From NCBI GenBank assembly GCA_030652035.1, contig JAUSBJ010000048.1:62001-126000 (forward strand): a DNA stretch of 64,000 bases. Direction: 5' to 3'. Numbering within the stretch: position 1 is the first letter of the stretch; each line of letters starts with the position of its first letter. The notes under the pieces are model-generated. The model worked only from the letters and a program-made list of their open reading frames with translations. It was not told where the DNA came from and searched no databases. Both the position numbers and the translations under genes were made by a program. Below, piece by piece: positions 44,395 through 54,159 of this stretch. Source of the DNA: Sulfurimicrobium sp. Lineage in GTDB: Bacteria; Pseudomonadota; Gammaproteobacteria; Burkholderiales; Sulfuricellaceae.

Positions 44395-44439
44395 TTTTGT
44401 GAAAATCCTGTAGCGTTTCAATATTTATAGGACAGGGAC

Positions 44440-45768
44440 ATGACGTTTTTCATAGCAAATTTGACCAAAGGCGTGGCTGCCATTTCTCTTGCATTCGGAG
44501 TCGCCTCATTAGGCTACGCCTCTGATGAGCAAAACCTGGAAGATGGCCCGAAGACCATCTCTAGCAAGAAAAAATCCCGCAGCAAAGCGGATAAAAGCGG
44601 CGTCAAGATCAAGATTGACGATCTTCGAGCTGAACTGGGAGCTTTCTCTGATATGCCTGACACTTCAAGCGACACGCTATTGCATGGCGCTGTCAGTGCG
44701 AATGGCAAGTCTGGCGCTTGGGAATTCGCGCTGGGTGCCCGCTTTGATTCTTATGGACAATCCGGCACACCAGGGTTTTCCAGAACGAAACTGGATTACA
44801 CGGAAAACTACCTGCGCTGGCGCGGCGAGGATACACGCATTACGGTGGGTACGCAGAATGTACTATGGGGCCGAGTGGATGAAATATCTCCGATTGACCG
44901 CATGAGCCGGGTGGATCTTTCCCGCATTATTCTGGACAAGCTGCCCGAACGCCGTCGCGCAGTGCCGGCCGTGAGGATGGAACACTTCACGGGGGATACC
45001 AAGATCGACGCGGTGTGGCTACCGGCATTCGATGCGGCCGTGCTTCCCGACGAGAACAGTGCCTGGAACCCGCTGGATACGATCAATGGCCGCCTGCTTG
45101 GTATTGGTAGCGTACCGGGAATCATTGGCGCCCAAGTGCGCGAAGAAAAATATGGTAGCGGCGGTGGGGGTGTTCGCCTTACCAATTCCGGCGGCAAGTT
45201 CGACTATGGCTTCAGCCTGCAGAGAGTACGTCAATCACAGCCCTATTACCGGGTGTCGCCTGGCATGCTGACGAGCGTCCACCCTTTCAGTTGGATCGTT
45301 GGAGGCGAACTGGAAACCCAAAAAGGAGGTGCGACATGGCGTATGGAGGCCGCCTGGAGCAGCAATGTGCCGGTCACTACCAGCACTTTTCAGTTCCAGA
45401 CTGAGCCGGCATTTGATCTGGTGCTGGGCACCGAGTTCTTCCCGGGCGATGGCGAGACCCGTGCTACCTTGCAGTTGGCAGGCCACAAGACCTTTGCCAA
45501 TGCGCCGATCCTGGACCGGGATGAATTCTACAGTTTCAATGGCGAACTAGAGCACACCTTCGCGTCAGGAAACTGGCGCACCAATCTGCGGTTTTCGGCC
45601 GGCCTTGATAAACGCGATCTTTACTTGAATCCCAAGCTTTCCTATCTGGGCATCGAGCAGCAGGAAATCTATGTGGCTGCGCATCTGTTCAGCGGCGCAT
45701 CACAGACCCTGGGCGGCTATTACAATCGGAACGACTTGCTTGTGCTGGGTTGGCAGGCAAAGTTCTGA
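44440..45768 (+). CDS. outer membrane beta-barrel protein (DUF1302-like)
   Basis: A 442-residue protein with a signal peptide (about 1-27, ending GYAS), a Lys/Ser-rich linker and then amphipathic beta strands to the C-terminal residue Phe, the usual outer-membrane insertion signal. TVGTQNVLWGRVDEISPIDRMSRVDL resembles the DUF1302 group found next to RND/MMPL genes. It probably forms the outer-membrane part of the export route begun by the RND gene downstream. No catalytic motif is seen. Confidence 0.7.
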   Translation: MTFFIANLTKGVAAISLAFGVASLGYASDEQNLEDGPKTISSKKKSRSKADKSGVKIKIDDLRAELGAFSDMPDTSSDTLLHGAVSANGKSGAWEFALGARFDSYGQSGTPGFSRTKLDYTENYLRWRGEDTRITVGTQNVLWGRVDEISPIDRMSRVDLSRIILDKLPERRRAVPAVRMEHFTGDTKIDAVWLPAFDAAVLPDENSAWNPLDTINGRLLGIGSVPGIIGAQVREEKYGSGGGGVRLTNSGGKFDYGFSLQRVRQSQPYYRVSPGMLTSVHPFSWIVGGELETQKGGATWRMEAAWSSNVPVTTSTFQFQTEPAFDLVLGTEFFPGDGETRATLQLAGHKTFANAPILDRDEFYSFNGELEHTFASGNWRTNLRFSAGLDKRDLYLNPKLSYLGIEQQEIYVAAHLFSGASQTLGGYYNRNDLLVLGWQAKF

Positions 45769-45815
45769 TTATTCATGACCGCGGCTGACGCCTTTAAACC
45801 GATACCGGCTCAAGC

Positions 45816-48122
45816 ATGCTAAAACTTGCGATAGATGATTTTCTCAGAAAGCTGATGCAGCCCAAGCTGCTCGGCCTGAAAACGGCCATCGGTTTAATCG
45901 TGCTTATTCATCTGGTAGCGGGTGCCTTCCTGCTGCGTCTGGAATTCAATAACGCACCCGAATTGTATTTTCCTAAAGACTCTCCAGCCTCTGTTTTAGA
46001 GAGACAACTACGCGCTGAATTCCCAAATGATGAAATACTCATCAGCCTCTTTACCGGGAATGATCTGTATTCAAAAGAGTTTCTTGCGGCAATTGACCGG
46101 GTCAGCCAACGCCTGGAACAGATTCCGGATGTGGACCGGGTTTTCTCCGTCACCAATGTCGACCATATCGCCAGTAGCGCAGATGGGTTCACGGTCGAGC
46201 GCCTGATCGATCTGGAAAGATTGGACGACACTACTGCAGAAGAACGCAAAGCCCATGTTTTGAAGGACCGCTTCATACCCGGTTGGCTGGCTTCGAAAGA
46301 CGGTTCTTCCCTGGCGCTTATAGTGCGCACAAAGAAACTGGGAGAAAGCCGCCAGCGCCTGGCAATCGAAGCTGCCATGCACGAGGCGGTGAAGGCGGAA
46401 AACCTGGACAGCAAGCTGGTTGCCGTGGCCGGCCCGGTCGCACTGGATGCAGCCGAAATGCGATCCATGATGCATGACAGCATCCTGTTCACCCCACTGG
46501 TTGTGCTTATGGGCCTGCTATTGCTGCTTTGGGTCGTGGGGCGCCTCCCGCCAGTCATCATCGGCGCCGTGGCCATGAGCACCGTGACAGTCAGTTGTGT
46601 TGCGTTGATTTCGGCTATGGGACAGCCCTACACTTTGGTCACCGCCATGGTCCCTACCCTACTTTCCGCCTACACGATAGGGAATATGCTGCACCTGTAT
46701 GCGGCTTTGCAACGCATGCGTAATGCGGGGTTCCGCAGGCCAAAGCGCGTGATTTTCGCCATGCAATTCATGCACAAGCCCGCGCTGTTCAACATGCTGA
46801 GTACTGCGGCGGGCATGATCAGCCTGGTGCTGGTACCCATCCCGCCGATTCAGGTTTTCGGTATGGTCAGTGCATTTGGCACATTGATGATTTACCTGGT
46901 GGTGATCTATCTGGTCCCTCCCCTGCTGAATAAATACGATCGAGGCCCATGGCCGAAAAGAGGCAGCGGATTCGCCTGGACAAAACGTATCTCCTATGGC
47001 ATTGCAAGTTTCAGCATGCGATATGCCGCTTGGGTGGTAGCTGCTATCGCCCTGCTGGCAGCCTTGGCCACGCCGCAAATCTTCAAGGTGGAGACCGAGT
47101 CCGATCTCCTGAAATTTTTCAACGAGTCCCACCCGCTCACGCAATCCACACAATTGATCGAAGAACGTCTGGTTGGCGTCACCGCTCTGGAAATTGTTGT
47201 CGATGGCCCTGGTCGCGATGCATTCAAGGATGCCGACCGTCTGAAACTGCTCAAATCGGTGCAGGATTGGGCAGAAACACTGCCGGAAGTGGATCGGACC
47301 ATGTCGATGATGGACATCGTCGAAGAAATGAACTGGGCCTTCAGCGGCGAGGAGGCGTCTGCCCGCACGCTCCCGCACAACAATAAATTGCTCAGCCAAT
47401 TGCTGCTGATTTATGACGGCAGGGACTTGCAGGAATTGGTCAACAATGAGTACCAACGGACCCGTATCCTGCTCAACGTGAATGTGCATGGCGCAAATGC
47501 CATCCAGACCGTGATAGAAAAAATCGAGGCGCACCTTGAAAAAATCGAGGCACCAGGCATCAAGTGGCAAATCGGAGGTGCAGGTCGCCTGTTCTCGGAT
47601 CAGGAAGACCTTCTGGTGGTAGGCCAGCAACACAGCTTCATGGGGGCGTTCGGCCAGATTTTCCTGATCATGCTCATTCTTTGGCGTTCCGTGCCCGCTG
47701 CCGTCATCAGCATGCTGCCCAACCTGGCCCCGCTCGTCTTCATCTTCGTCGTCATGGGTTCAACCGGTATCAAGCTGGACATGGCAACGGTCCTGATTGC
47801 CAGCGTGGTGCTCGGCATCACTGTCGATGACACCATTCACTTCTTCCACAATTACCTTGAGAGACGACACAAAGGGCGTGGCGTTGTCTTCTCCCTGGCG
47901 CGCAGTTTTGAGGCATCCGGTCGCGCCGTGGTTGCTATCTCGATCCTGCTAGTGGCCCAATTCATGCTCCTTGTGACTTCCAGTTTCCAGCCCACCTCGC
48001 ATTTCGGCCTGCTCACCTCCACTGGCCTCCTGGCCGGGCAATTATTGGAATTGCTCCTGCTGCCGGCACTGATCATACTCTGGAGCCGATTGAAGATTCG
48101 CCATCGCCTGGCAGCGGTTTAA
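45816..48122 (+). CDS. RND superfamily exporter (MMPL type)
   Basis: A 768-residue protein with 12 membrane helices in two halves, each starting with one helix, a large periplasmic domain, then five helices. GITVDDTIHFFHNYLERRHKGR in the second half is the usual proton-relay region, and FTPLVVLMGLLLLLWVVG opens the first helix group. Proteins of this type move lipids or hydrophobic compounds. The preceding LolA-like and barrel genes suggest a complete cell-envelope export line. Cargo unknown. Confidence 0.85.
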   Translation: MLKLAIDDFLRKLMQPKLLGLKTAIGLIVLIHLVAGAFLLRLEFNNAPELYFPKDSPASVLERQLRAEFPNDEILISLFTGNDLYSKEFLAAIDRVSQRLEQIPDVDRVFSVTNVDHIASSADGFTVERLIDLERLDDTTAEERKAHVLKDRFIPGWLASKDGSSLALIVRTKKLGESRQRLAIEAAMHEAVKAENLDSKLVAVAGPVALDAAEMRSMMHDSILFTPLVVLMGLLLLLWVVGRLPPVIIGAVAMSTVTVSCVALISAMGQPYTLVTAMVPTLLSAYTIGNMLHLYAALQRMRNAGFRRPKRVIFAMQFMHKPALFNMLSTAAGMISLVLVPIPPIQVFGMVSAFGTLMIYLVVIYLVPPLLNKYDRGPWPKRGSGFAWTKRISYGIASFSMRYAAWVVAAIALLAALATPQIFKVETESDLLKFFNESHPLTQSTQLIEERLVGVTALEIVVDGPGRDAFKDADRLKLLKSVQDWAETLPEVDRTMSMMDIVEEMNWAFSGEEASARTLPHNNKLLSQLLLIYDGRDLQELVNNEYQRTRILLNVNVHGANAIQTVIEKIEAHLEKIEAPGIKWQIGGAGRLFSDQEDLLVVGQQHSFMGAFGQIFLIMLILWRSVPAAVISMLPNLAPLVFIFVVMGSTGIKLDMATVLIASVVLGITVDDTIHFFHNYLERRHKGRGVVFSLARSFEASGRAVVAISILLVAQFMLLVTSSFQPTSHFGLLTSTGLLAGQLLELLLLPALIILWSRLKIRHRLAAV

Positions 48123-48265
48123 ACAGATTATCCATTTACCTGAATGACCGTCGTGCCTCGAATGCAATTCCCCCGGAAGCCTCATTCAGGCCTATCGGCT
48201 CATACCAATTGATGCATAACATCAAACCGTGAATCTGCCACCAAATTCTGCGTGAAACTTTTCCC

Positions 48266-50488
48266 ATGAAAACGTACAGGTTTTTTTTAATAATTACGTT
48301 TCTAATCGTGTACGGCTCATTGTACCCGCTTGATATTACAGAACCACCTCCATCTGCATGGAGGGCCTTTCTTGGTGACTGGAGTTTGTACACTTCCAGC
48401 GGCGATGTGCTGGGCAACATCGCCCTTTTCTTTCCATTCGGATTGGTTGGAACCTGGTCGCTATCGATGCGCAACGCCGCCATTCGCGATGCATTGGTAC
48501 TCGCGCTGGCATTCATTTTGGCATTTTCGCTTCAGCTAGCCCAAGTCTGGTTGCCTTCACGGTCTGCTGCGTTAGTGGATGTGGTGTGGAATATGGCAGG
48601 GACTGGGTTCGGTATCGTAGCCGCGCATCTGGCCGTTGGCCGTGCAGGTGCAGGTATGGTGGCCATCCCTTCGGCCAGGCTTGCTCCATTAGGATTGTTG
48701 ATGTTGTGGTTGTTGGCCGAGTTGTCGCCACTGGTCCCATCCCTTGATTTACAGAAATTCAAGGATGCGCTAAAGCCATTAATACTTGGACCTGAATTCC
48801 ATTTTCCTGATATCACTGCACATGCGGCTGGTGTGTTTGCCGCCGGTAGCGCACTTGCGATACTGACACCCCATCCAAGCAAGTGGTTGTTCGGATTGAT
48901 CGCGCTGGTACTGGCTGGCAAGTTGATTGTTGTGCATTTGACACTGGATGCTTCGTTGTTGATTGGGCTCATGGTAGGTTATCTCGCGTGGCTTTTACTA
49001 CCGACCTCACATCGCAAGGAACGGTTTGGCCTCGCTTTCATTGTGTTATTTGCTGCGTGGGCGATAGTAGCTTTAACCCCCTTTTCACCTGTGCCCGGCG
49101 GAAGCTTTAACAGTATTCCATTTGCCACCATGCTGAAAGGATCGATGGAAGTGAATGTTCGGGGGGTGGCACAATCCCTTTTTATTTATACCGGACTACT
49201 GTGGTTTGCACAGATGATGGTCGGCCGCATCGGTGGAGTGATGGTGGGTCTGATACTGTGGGCGTGTTTGCTCGAGTTGACCCAGATGCTAATCCTTGGC
49301 CGCACTGCTGACATAACGGAGCCGATTCTAATTTTATTGATTGGCTGGTTATTAACGGTTCTGCAACGCCAGCAGAAAACTCTATTTCCACCTGCGCAGC
49401 CACTGAATGAAGTTACCGACTCTAGTGCGAGAAAAATACTGGATTTAATGCCCCGCATAGGCTGGCTTGCAACGCTGGGAATTAGCGTTCTTGGCATGGC
49501 GGTTTTAATGTGGGCAATGCTGCGAGTACCTGGGGTGCCTTATAACGTGCGAGAGCTGTTTCTCGGGAATGGCAATTTTTTCTTTCTGATGGTGTTCGCA
49601 ATTGCATTGCTTTGGGTTGGGGCGGGTGCAGCTCTGGCAGGACATAAGTTTTCAAACAGCAGCGCACCCTATTTAAGCCTTCCGTTATGGGTTTCTATTT
49701 CCAGTTTGGTTAGCTTGCTATTGCTTTCCGGAAGTGTTTCCCAGGAAAGTATCGGGGATATAGCGGGATCTAACAATCTGTATTGGTTTGTGGTCAATCA
49801 GAACATTTGGGGCGAATGGTGGCGAGATATTTTTCTCATACTGGGAACGAGCGTGGTTGATTTTATAGAGCGACCGGTACGTTTTGCAGCGCTCTATAGC
49901 CCACTGCCCGTGTTTCTGGGGTTGATGCTGTTTATTGTTGATCTACGCCATGGCAATGTGCTGACGGTACGGAGAGCTTTGGTATTGTTTACGAGTGCCC
50001 TACTTTGGCTATGGCTGGCCAAAGCGATTACTTTTGATTGGTCATCTACCGACAATCTAAATGAACTCATCGCACGCGATGGACCGTTAGGGTGGGGTGG
50101 CGGAGGTTATCTCTATGCATTGTTAGGCCTGTGTTGCGCGGTGGCGGTGTTATGCGCACGTGTTCCGATACGCCTACGCACGCTAATGTTAGCCGGGTTG
50201 ACATGCATTATTTCGATTCCACTTGGTTGGTTGCTGCTTAATCTTGGGCTAGAACCTCAGATAGAAAAATATGGCAATGTTTTCTCAGGTGCGCAATTCT
50301 TGCTTGGCCCTGACCGGTCGCACCTAATGGCGGAGAGAGAGTTGTTTTTGCGCTGGGCAGTGATTCAAACCGGGTTTGTCATTACTGTATCGATGGGCAT
50401 ACGTTTCGCTCAGGCATGCTTGGATCAAACGATTTATTTGCCTCAACGCGGCGAAACTGTCGCACAGGAGAGCGACAAGAAGTCATGA
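48266..50488 (+). CDS. large VanZ-like integral membrane protein
   Basis: A 740-residue protein with roughly 18-20 hydrophobic segments. VanZ-like features occur at the start (VYGSLYPLDITEPPP, DVLGNIALFFPFGLVGTWSL) and again in the middle (LTPFSPVPGGSFNSIPFATML, LLELTQMLILGRTADI), so it looks like two VanZ-type units plus a C-terminal membrane part. VanZ domains occur in exopolysaccharide clusters without known mechanism. GC is lower than in the RND gene before it. No ribosome-binding site is clear. Confidence 0.7.
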   Translation: MKTYRFFLIITFLIVYGSLYPLDITEPPPSAWRAFLGDWSLYTSSGDVLGNIALFFPFGLVGTWSLSMRNAAIRDALVLALAFILAFSLQLAQVWLPSRSAALVDVVWNMAGTGFGIVAAHLAVGRAGAGMVAIPSARLAPLGLLMLWLLAELSPLVPSLDLQKFKDALKPLILGPEFHFPDITAHAAGVFAAGSALAILTPHPSKWLFGLIALVLAGKLIVVHLTLDASLLIGLMVGYLAWLLLPTSHRKERFGLAFIVLFAAWAIVALTPFSPVPGGSFNSIPFATMLKGSMEVNVRGVAQSLFIYTGLLWFAQMMVGRIGGVMVGLILWACLLELTQMLILGRTADITEPILILLIGWLLTVLQRQQKTLFPPAQPLNEVTDSSARKILDLMPRIGWLATLGISVLGMAVLMWAMLRVPGVPYNVRELFLGNGNFFFLMVFAIALLWVGAGAALAGHKFSNSSAPYLSLPLWVSISSLVSLLLLSGSVSQESIGDIAGSNNLYWFVVNQNIWGEWWRDIFLILGTSVVDFIERPVRFAALYSPLPVFLGLMLFIVDLRHGNVLTVRRALVLFTSALLWLWLAKAITFDWSSTDNLNELIARDGPLGWGGGGYLYALLGLCCAVAVLCARVPIRLRTLMLAGLTCIISIPLGWLLLNLGLEPQIEKYGNVFSGAQFLLGPDRSHLMAERELFLRWAVIQTGFVITVSMGIRFAQACLDQTIYLPQRGETVAQESDKKS

Positions 50489-50574
50489 CTTCACTCAGCC
50501 TGCGTGAGCAGGAAATTGTAGGATTCAGCGTTTACCCCGTCTTTGTGGATAATGTTTATGGAAATTATCATCAA

Positions 50575-52140
50575 TTAGCCTTTCATGGACTGAAGAATGG
50601 TTACCACCACCAATTCGGCCGCTTGATCGGGTGACATCGAAGCCGTGTCGAGATGAATTTCTGGTGTTAGCGGAGCCTCATAAGGCGAGTCGATCCCGGT
50701 AAAATTTTTCAACGCACCGCTTCTGGCCTTGCGATAAAGCCCTTTCGGATCACGCTCCTCGGCGATCGAAAGCGGAACGTTCACAAATATCTCAAAAAAC
50801 TCGTCTTCTTCGAGCAGTTCCCGTGCAAGGCGGCGTTCTGAACGAAAAGGAGAAATGAATGCGGCCAGGACAATCAGGCCCGCATCTACCATCAGCTTGC
50901 CCACTTCCGCCACGCGGCGGATATTCTCCACCCGGTCTGCCTCAGTGAAGCCCAAGTCCTTGTTCAATCCGTGGCGCACGTTGTCGCCGTCGAGCAAGTA
51001 AGTGTGGCAACCCATGGCGTGCAGCCGCTTTTCAACCAGATTGGCGATGGTGGATTTCCCCGAGCCGGAAAGGCCGGTGAACCACAGCATGCAGGGCTTT
51101 TGTCCCTTATTCGCCGCACGGGTGGCCTTGTCCACGTCGACATGCTGCATGTAGATGTTCTGTGCGCGGCGCAGGGCGAAGTGCAGCAATCCAAGCCCGA
51201 TGGGGTTGTTGCTCTCGCGGTCGATCAGGATGAAACCACCCCGATCCCGATTGTCTTTATAGGGGTCGAAGGTGATTGGACGGCTGACACTGATGTTGCA
51301 CACGCCGACAGCATTGCAGCCCAGGTTTTTTGCCGCCAGATGTTCCGATGTACCCACGCTCACTTGGTATTTGATATCGGTAATGGTGGCGGCAACCATC
51401 TGCCCCCCCACTCTGAGCAGATAGGGCCGCCCAGGGACCATGGGGATATCGTGCATCCAGATAATCGTTGATTCGAACTGGTCGGCCACGCTTGCAGGCG
51501 CAATTGAAACTGGAGTGGCCTCTTCAATGGGAGAATCAATTTTCATTGCTTCCAGACAAGCCGTCAGAGTGCTTCCATGGAACCACGGCATGTGGTTGCC
51601 GGGCTCAGTGAGATTGTCGCCGTACAAGACAGAAAGAGGAATGGCCGTTATCTCTTCCAGCCCGATCTGACGAGCGAAACTGCGGTAGTCCTCTTCGATG
51701 CGCTGAAACACCTCTTCCGAGTAGTCCACAAGATCCATCTTGTTGATGGCCAGGATGAGCTTACGGATGCCAAGCTGTGATATCAGGTGGCTATGCTGAC
51801 GACACTGGGCGAGCATGCCGGTATTTGCATCGACGAGAACCACCGCCACATCGGCGGAGAAGAGATGCAACGCAGCATCGATCTGTTCTTGATCTGCGGC
51901 TAAATTATCATTCAACAGGGCGGAATCGGGGCTGTGGGTGCTTTGAGTTGCCTTCTGCTCACCCGCATCCAGTATAGCCAGTTGACCCTCGAACAGTATT
52001 TTTGATGGGTAGGGTAGCAGCCCAGTCAGTGTCCTCTTGCCTGAGCCTGCGCTTCCACAGATAACTAAACGTAAAGCCTTCATGTGCTGCCGGCTGTTCG
52101 AACGTGCATCAATGACGCTAGGGTCTGAAGCGTAAGTCAT
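50575..52140 (-). CDS. degenerate CysN GTPase part fused to intact APS kinase (CysNC-like)
   Basis: 521 residues. Residues 345-521 are a normal adenylylsulfate kinase (P-loop GLSGSGKST at 356-364; [26 protein letters not shown]) that makes PAPS. Residues 23-325 match CysN, the GTPase subunit of ATP sulfurylase, but shortened. G1 reads GSAGSGKRT, where Ser/Thr after GK is replaced by Arg; the EREQGITID segment shrinks to DQEQID; the DTPGHE motif is absent; and the text jumps from LHLFS straight to [11 protein letters not shown]4 (NKMD, 133-136) and G5 remain. After CLEAMKID the second beta-barrel is missing and domain 3 ([25 protein letters not shown]) follows. No cysD is adjacent. GTP cycling is probably lost. 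Last gene of the sugar transferase-prsK-prsR-asnB operon. Confidence 0.8.
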   Translation of the reverse strand: MTYASDPSVIDARSNSRQHMKALRLVICGSAGSGKRTLTGLLPYPSKILFEGQLAILDAGEQKATQSTHSPDSALLNDNLAADQEQIDAALHLFSADVAVVLVDANTGMLAQCRQHSHLISQLGIRKLILAINKMDLVDYSEEVFQRIEEDYRSFARQIGLEEITAIPLSVLYGDNLTEPGNHMPWFHGSTLTACLEAMKIDSPIEEATPVSIAPASVADQFESTIIWMHDIPMVPGRPYLLRVGGQMVAATITDIKYQVSVGTSEHLAAKNLGCNAVGVCNISVSRPITFDPYKDNRDRGGFILIDRESNNPIGLGLLHFALRRAQNIYMQHVDVDKATRAANKGQKPCMLWFTGLSGSGKSTIANLVEKRLHAMGCHTYLLDGDNVRHGLNKDLGFTEADRVENIRRVAEVGKLMVDAGLIVLAAFISPFRSERRLARELLEEDEFFEIFVNVPLSIAEERDPKGLYRKARSGALKNFTGIDSPYEAPLTPEIHLDTASMSPDQAAELVVVTILQSMKG

Positions 52141-52260
52141 ATGGAATCTCGATAGCTAGAATAATTGGGCGGATAGCAACTCTGGATTGTGAATGCCATC
52201 TTGGAGAAAGTATAGCGGCTCCCTGCGGCCTTTTTAAGGGTGCTTTTCGGAATCTGGTTT

Positions 52261-54099
52261 CTAGCGCTGCTTGAACCATTGCTCCAGCATCATCAGTACC
52301 CAGACCATGGTGCCGTGATACCCGGCATGTTCGTCCAGATGTTGCCCAAGCAATTTGTCGATGAAATCCACTCGTATGATGCGACGTGATTTCAGATCGC
52401 TCAGGCTGTCGGCGGCCAAAGCCTGCAGCGGCTTGTGAGTCTGGAGCCAGACACCGAAAGGCAGCCCAAAACCGTGTTTTTGCTTGGTAATGATCTCGTC
52501 AGGCAAAGTGCCCCGCAACGCCTCTTTGAAAAAATATCGCAGTTTCGTGCCCTTGAGCTTGAGCTCAGGCGCAAGCCGTGCGGAAAATGCCACCATCTCG
52601 TCGTTAAGAAACGGGAAAGCAACCTCCATACCCGCCAGTTCGCACGCTTTTACAACCTTGGGCAAGTCGTTATCTGCAAGGGTGAATTTCAAGTCAAGCG
52701 CCAGCATATGATTGATCAAGCTTTGCGCATGGGCCTGGCGATAGGTTTCGTTCAAGAGTGAGAGAGGCTGCCCAACATCGGTAGTCGCCAGAAATTCCCG
52801 GGTAAACACCTGCTCATGGCCATAGCGCTCCAGCAGGTTATAGGTTTCAAGACGCGCCGGCATCGGTACCGAAGCCTGCTCGATATAGCTGCGGGCCTTG
52901 CGCACCAGTGGGATCTTCCGTCCACCGGGCATGTTGAAAATCGCGGGCTCGAGGATGCTCCTGCGCAATACCGCTGGAAGGCGCTCATAAAGGGAAAAGA
53001 TGGTTTGCTTCGCATAGCGCTCGTTGCCACCGAACAGTTCGTCGCCCCCGTCACCACCCAGTATCCTGCTCAAACCGTCTGCCTTCGCCATCCGGGAGCA
53101 ATAGAAGGCAGGCACGGCGGAGGCATTGCCGAAGGGTTGATCGAAGATCGCCGCAATCTGCGGAATGGCCGCCACCACATCGTCCGGAGTCACATAATAC
53201 TCATGATGCTGAGTTGAGAACCGCCGCGCCGCGATACGAGCGTATTCCATCTCGTCATAGCCATCGGCTTCGAAGCCGATGGAGTAGGTCCGCGCAGGCC
53301 ATCCACCCACCGCCCCCAAAATTCCCGCGATCGTGGAACTATCCGTGCCGCCACTTAGAAAGGCGCCCACTTCCTGCCCGCCGGCAGCATCGCGCACGCT
53401 GGAGTGCAACAGGCGCAGAAATTCCTGCTTGAGTTCGCCAAAGGGTAGCTTTTCCTGTTCCAGGAACTGCATTTCCCAGTACTTCCGGGTTCGTGCCTTC
53501 CCGTTCCTGAAGACGAGATACTCGCTTGGCAAAAGGCGCTGTTGGCCCTTGTAGATCGTGCCGGGCCCCGGAATCATGTGGAAATAGACGTAATTGTAAA
53601 GTTCCTGTGGATCGATTTCAGCCCTTGCCAGCGGGTGAAGAACGAGCGCATCCGCAGATGAAGCGAATATCAAAGCATCGCCGGAAATCTGGTAGGAAAG
53701 CGGCTGGATGCCCATGCGGTCGATTGCCAGAACGGCCTCACCGGTGACTTCATTCAGGATGCAAAGGGAAAATGCACCCGACAAGTCCGCAATAATCTGC
53801 TCTCCCACATCCAGCCAGCCATCGGCCAGGGTTTTTGCCAAGCCTTCTGTCTGCGCCAGATGGGCCAAACGCGTATCCTTGAATCTGGCCTGACCCCATA
53901 TTGCGGCCAAGACGCCTTCCCTCTGGTAGACATGCGTGCTCTCACCATTGGCGACAACCGCCAGTGCGCTTCTCGCCCCTGTCAATGCATGGATGCCACT
54001 AGCATCGAAACGTGCCAGTGCTCCGGCCATTCTTTCTACCAGCTGGCGGTTATCGGCTGCCGCGGCGCCATCACTGATCCAGCCACACAGACCACTCAC
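52261..54099 (-). CDS. asparagine synthetase-like amidotransferase lacking the glutaminase Cys
   Basis: 612 residues. The C-terminal synthetase domain has an intact pyrophosphate loop (SGGTDSS at 249-255) and the Asn synthetase fold. The N-terminal class II amidotransferase domain starts MSGLCGWIS where the family starts MCGIAG: the nucleophile position 2 is Ser and a Cys stands at 5. The RGPD glutamine-binding motif is replaced by ARFDASG, although DRMGIQPLSY is kept. Glutamine hydrolysis is therefore doubtful, as in beta-lactam synthetases that descend from this family. XrtA/PEP-CTERM clusters usually include an asnB, and asnB is needed for floc formation in Zoogloea. It may amidate exopolysaccharide or a protein. 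Confidence 0.82.
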   Translation of the reverse strand: MSGLCGWISDGAAAADNRQLVERMAGALARFDASGIHALTGARSALAVVANGESTHVYQREGVLAAIWGQARFKDTRLAHLAQTEGLAKTLADGWLDVGEQIIADLSGAFSLCILNEVTGEAVLAIDRMGIQPLSYQISGDALIFASSADALVLHPLARAEIDPQELYNYVYFHMIPGPGTIYKGQQRLLPSEYLVFRNGKARTRKYWEMQFLEQEKLPFGELKQEFLRLLHSSVRDAAGGQEVGAFLSGGTDSSTIAGILGAVGGWPARTYSIGFEADGYDEMEYARIAARRFSTQHHEYYVTPDDVVAAIPQIAAIFDQPFGNASAVPAFYCSRMAKADGLSRILGGDGGDELFGGNERYAKQTIFSLYERLPAVLRRSILEPAIFNMPGGRKIPLVRKARSYIEQASVPMPARLETYNLLERYGHEQVFTREFLATTDVGQPLSLLNETYRQAHAQSLINHMLALDLKFTLADNDLPKVVKACELAGMEVAFPFLNDEMVAFSARLAPELKLKGTKLRYFFKEALRGTLPDEIITKQKHGFGLPFGVWLQTHKPLQALAADSLSDLKSRRIIRVDFIDKLLGQHLDEHAGYHGTMVWVLMMLEQWFKQR

Positions 54100-54159
54100 A
54101 ATAATTTCCTTATTTTTTCAAACTTCACTGCTCATTTATTCCTGAACCGGAAAAAGGGT

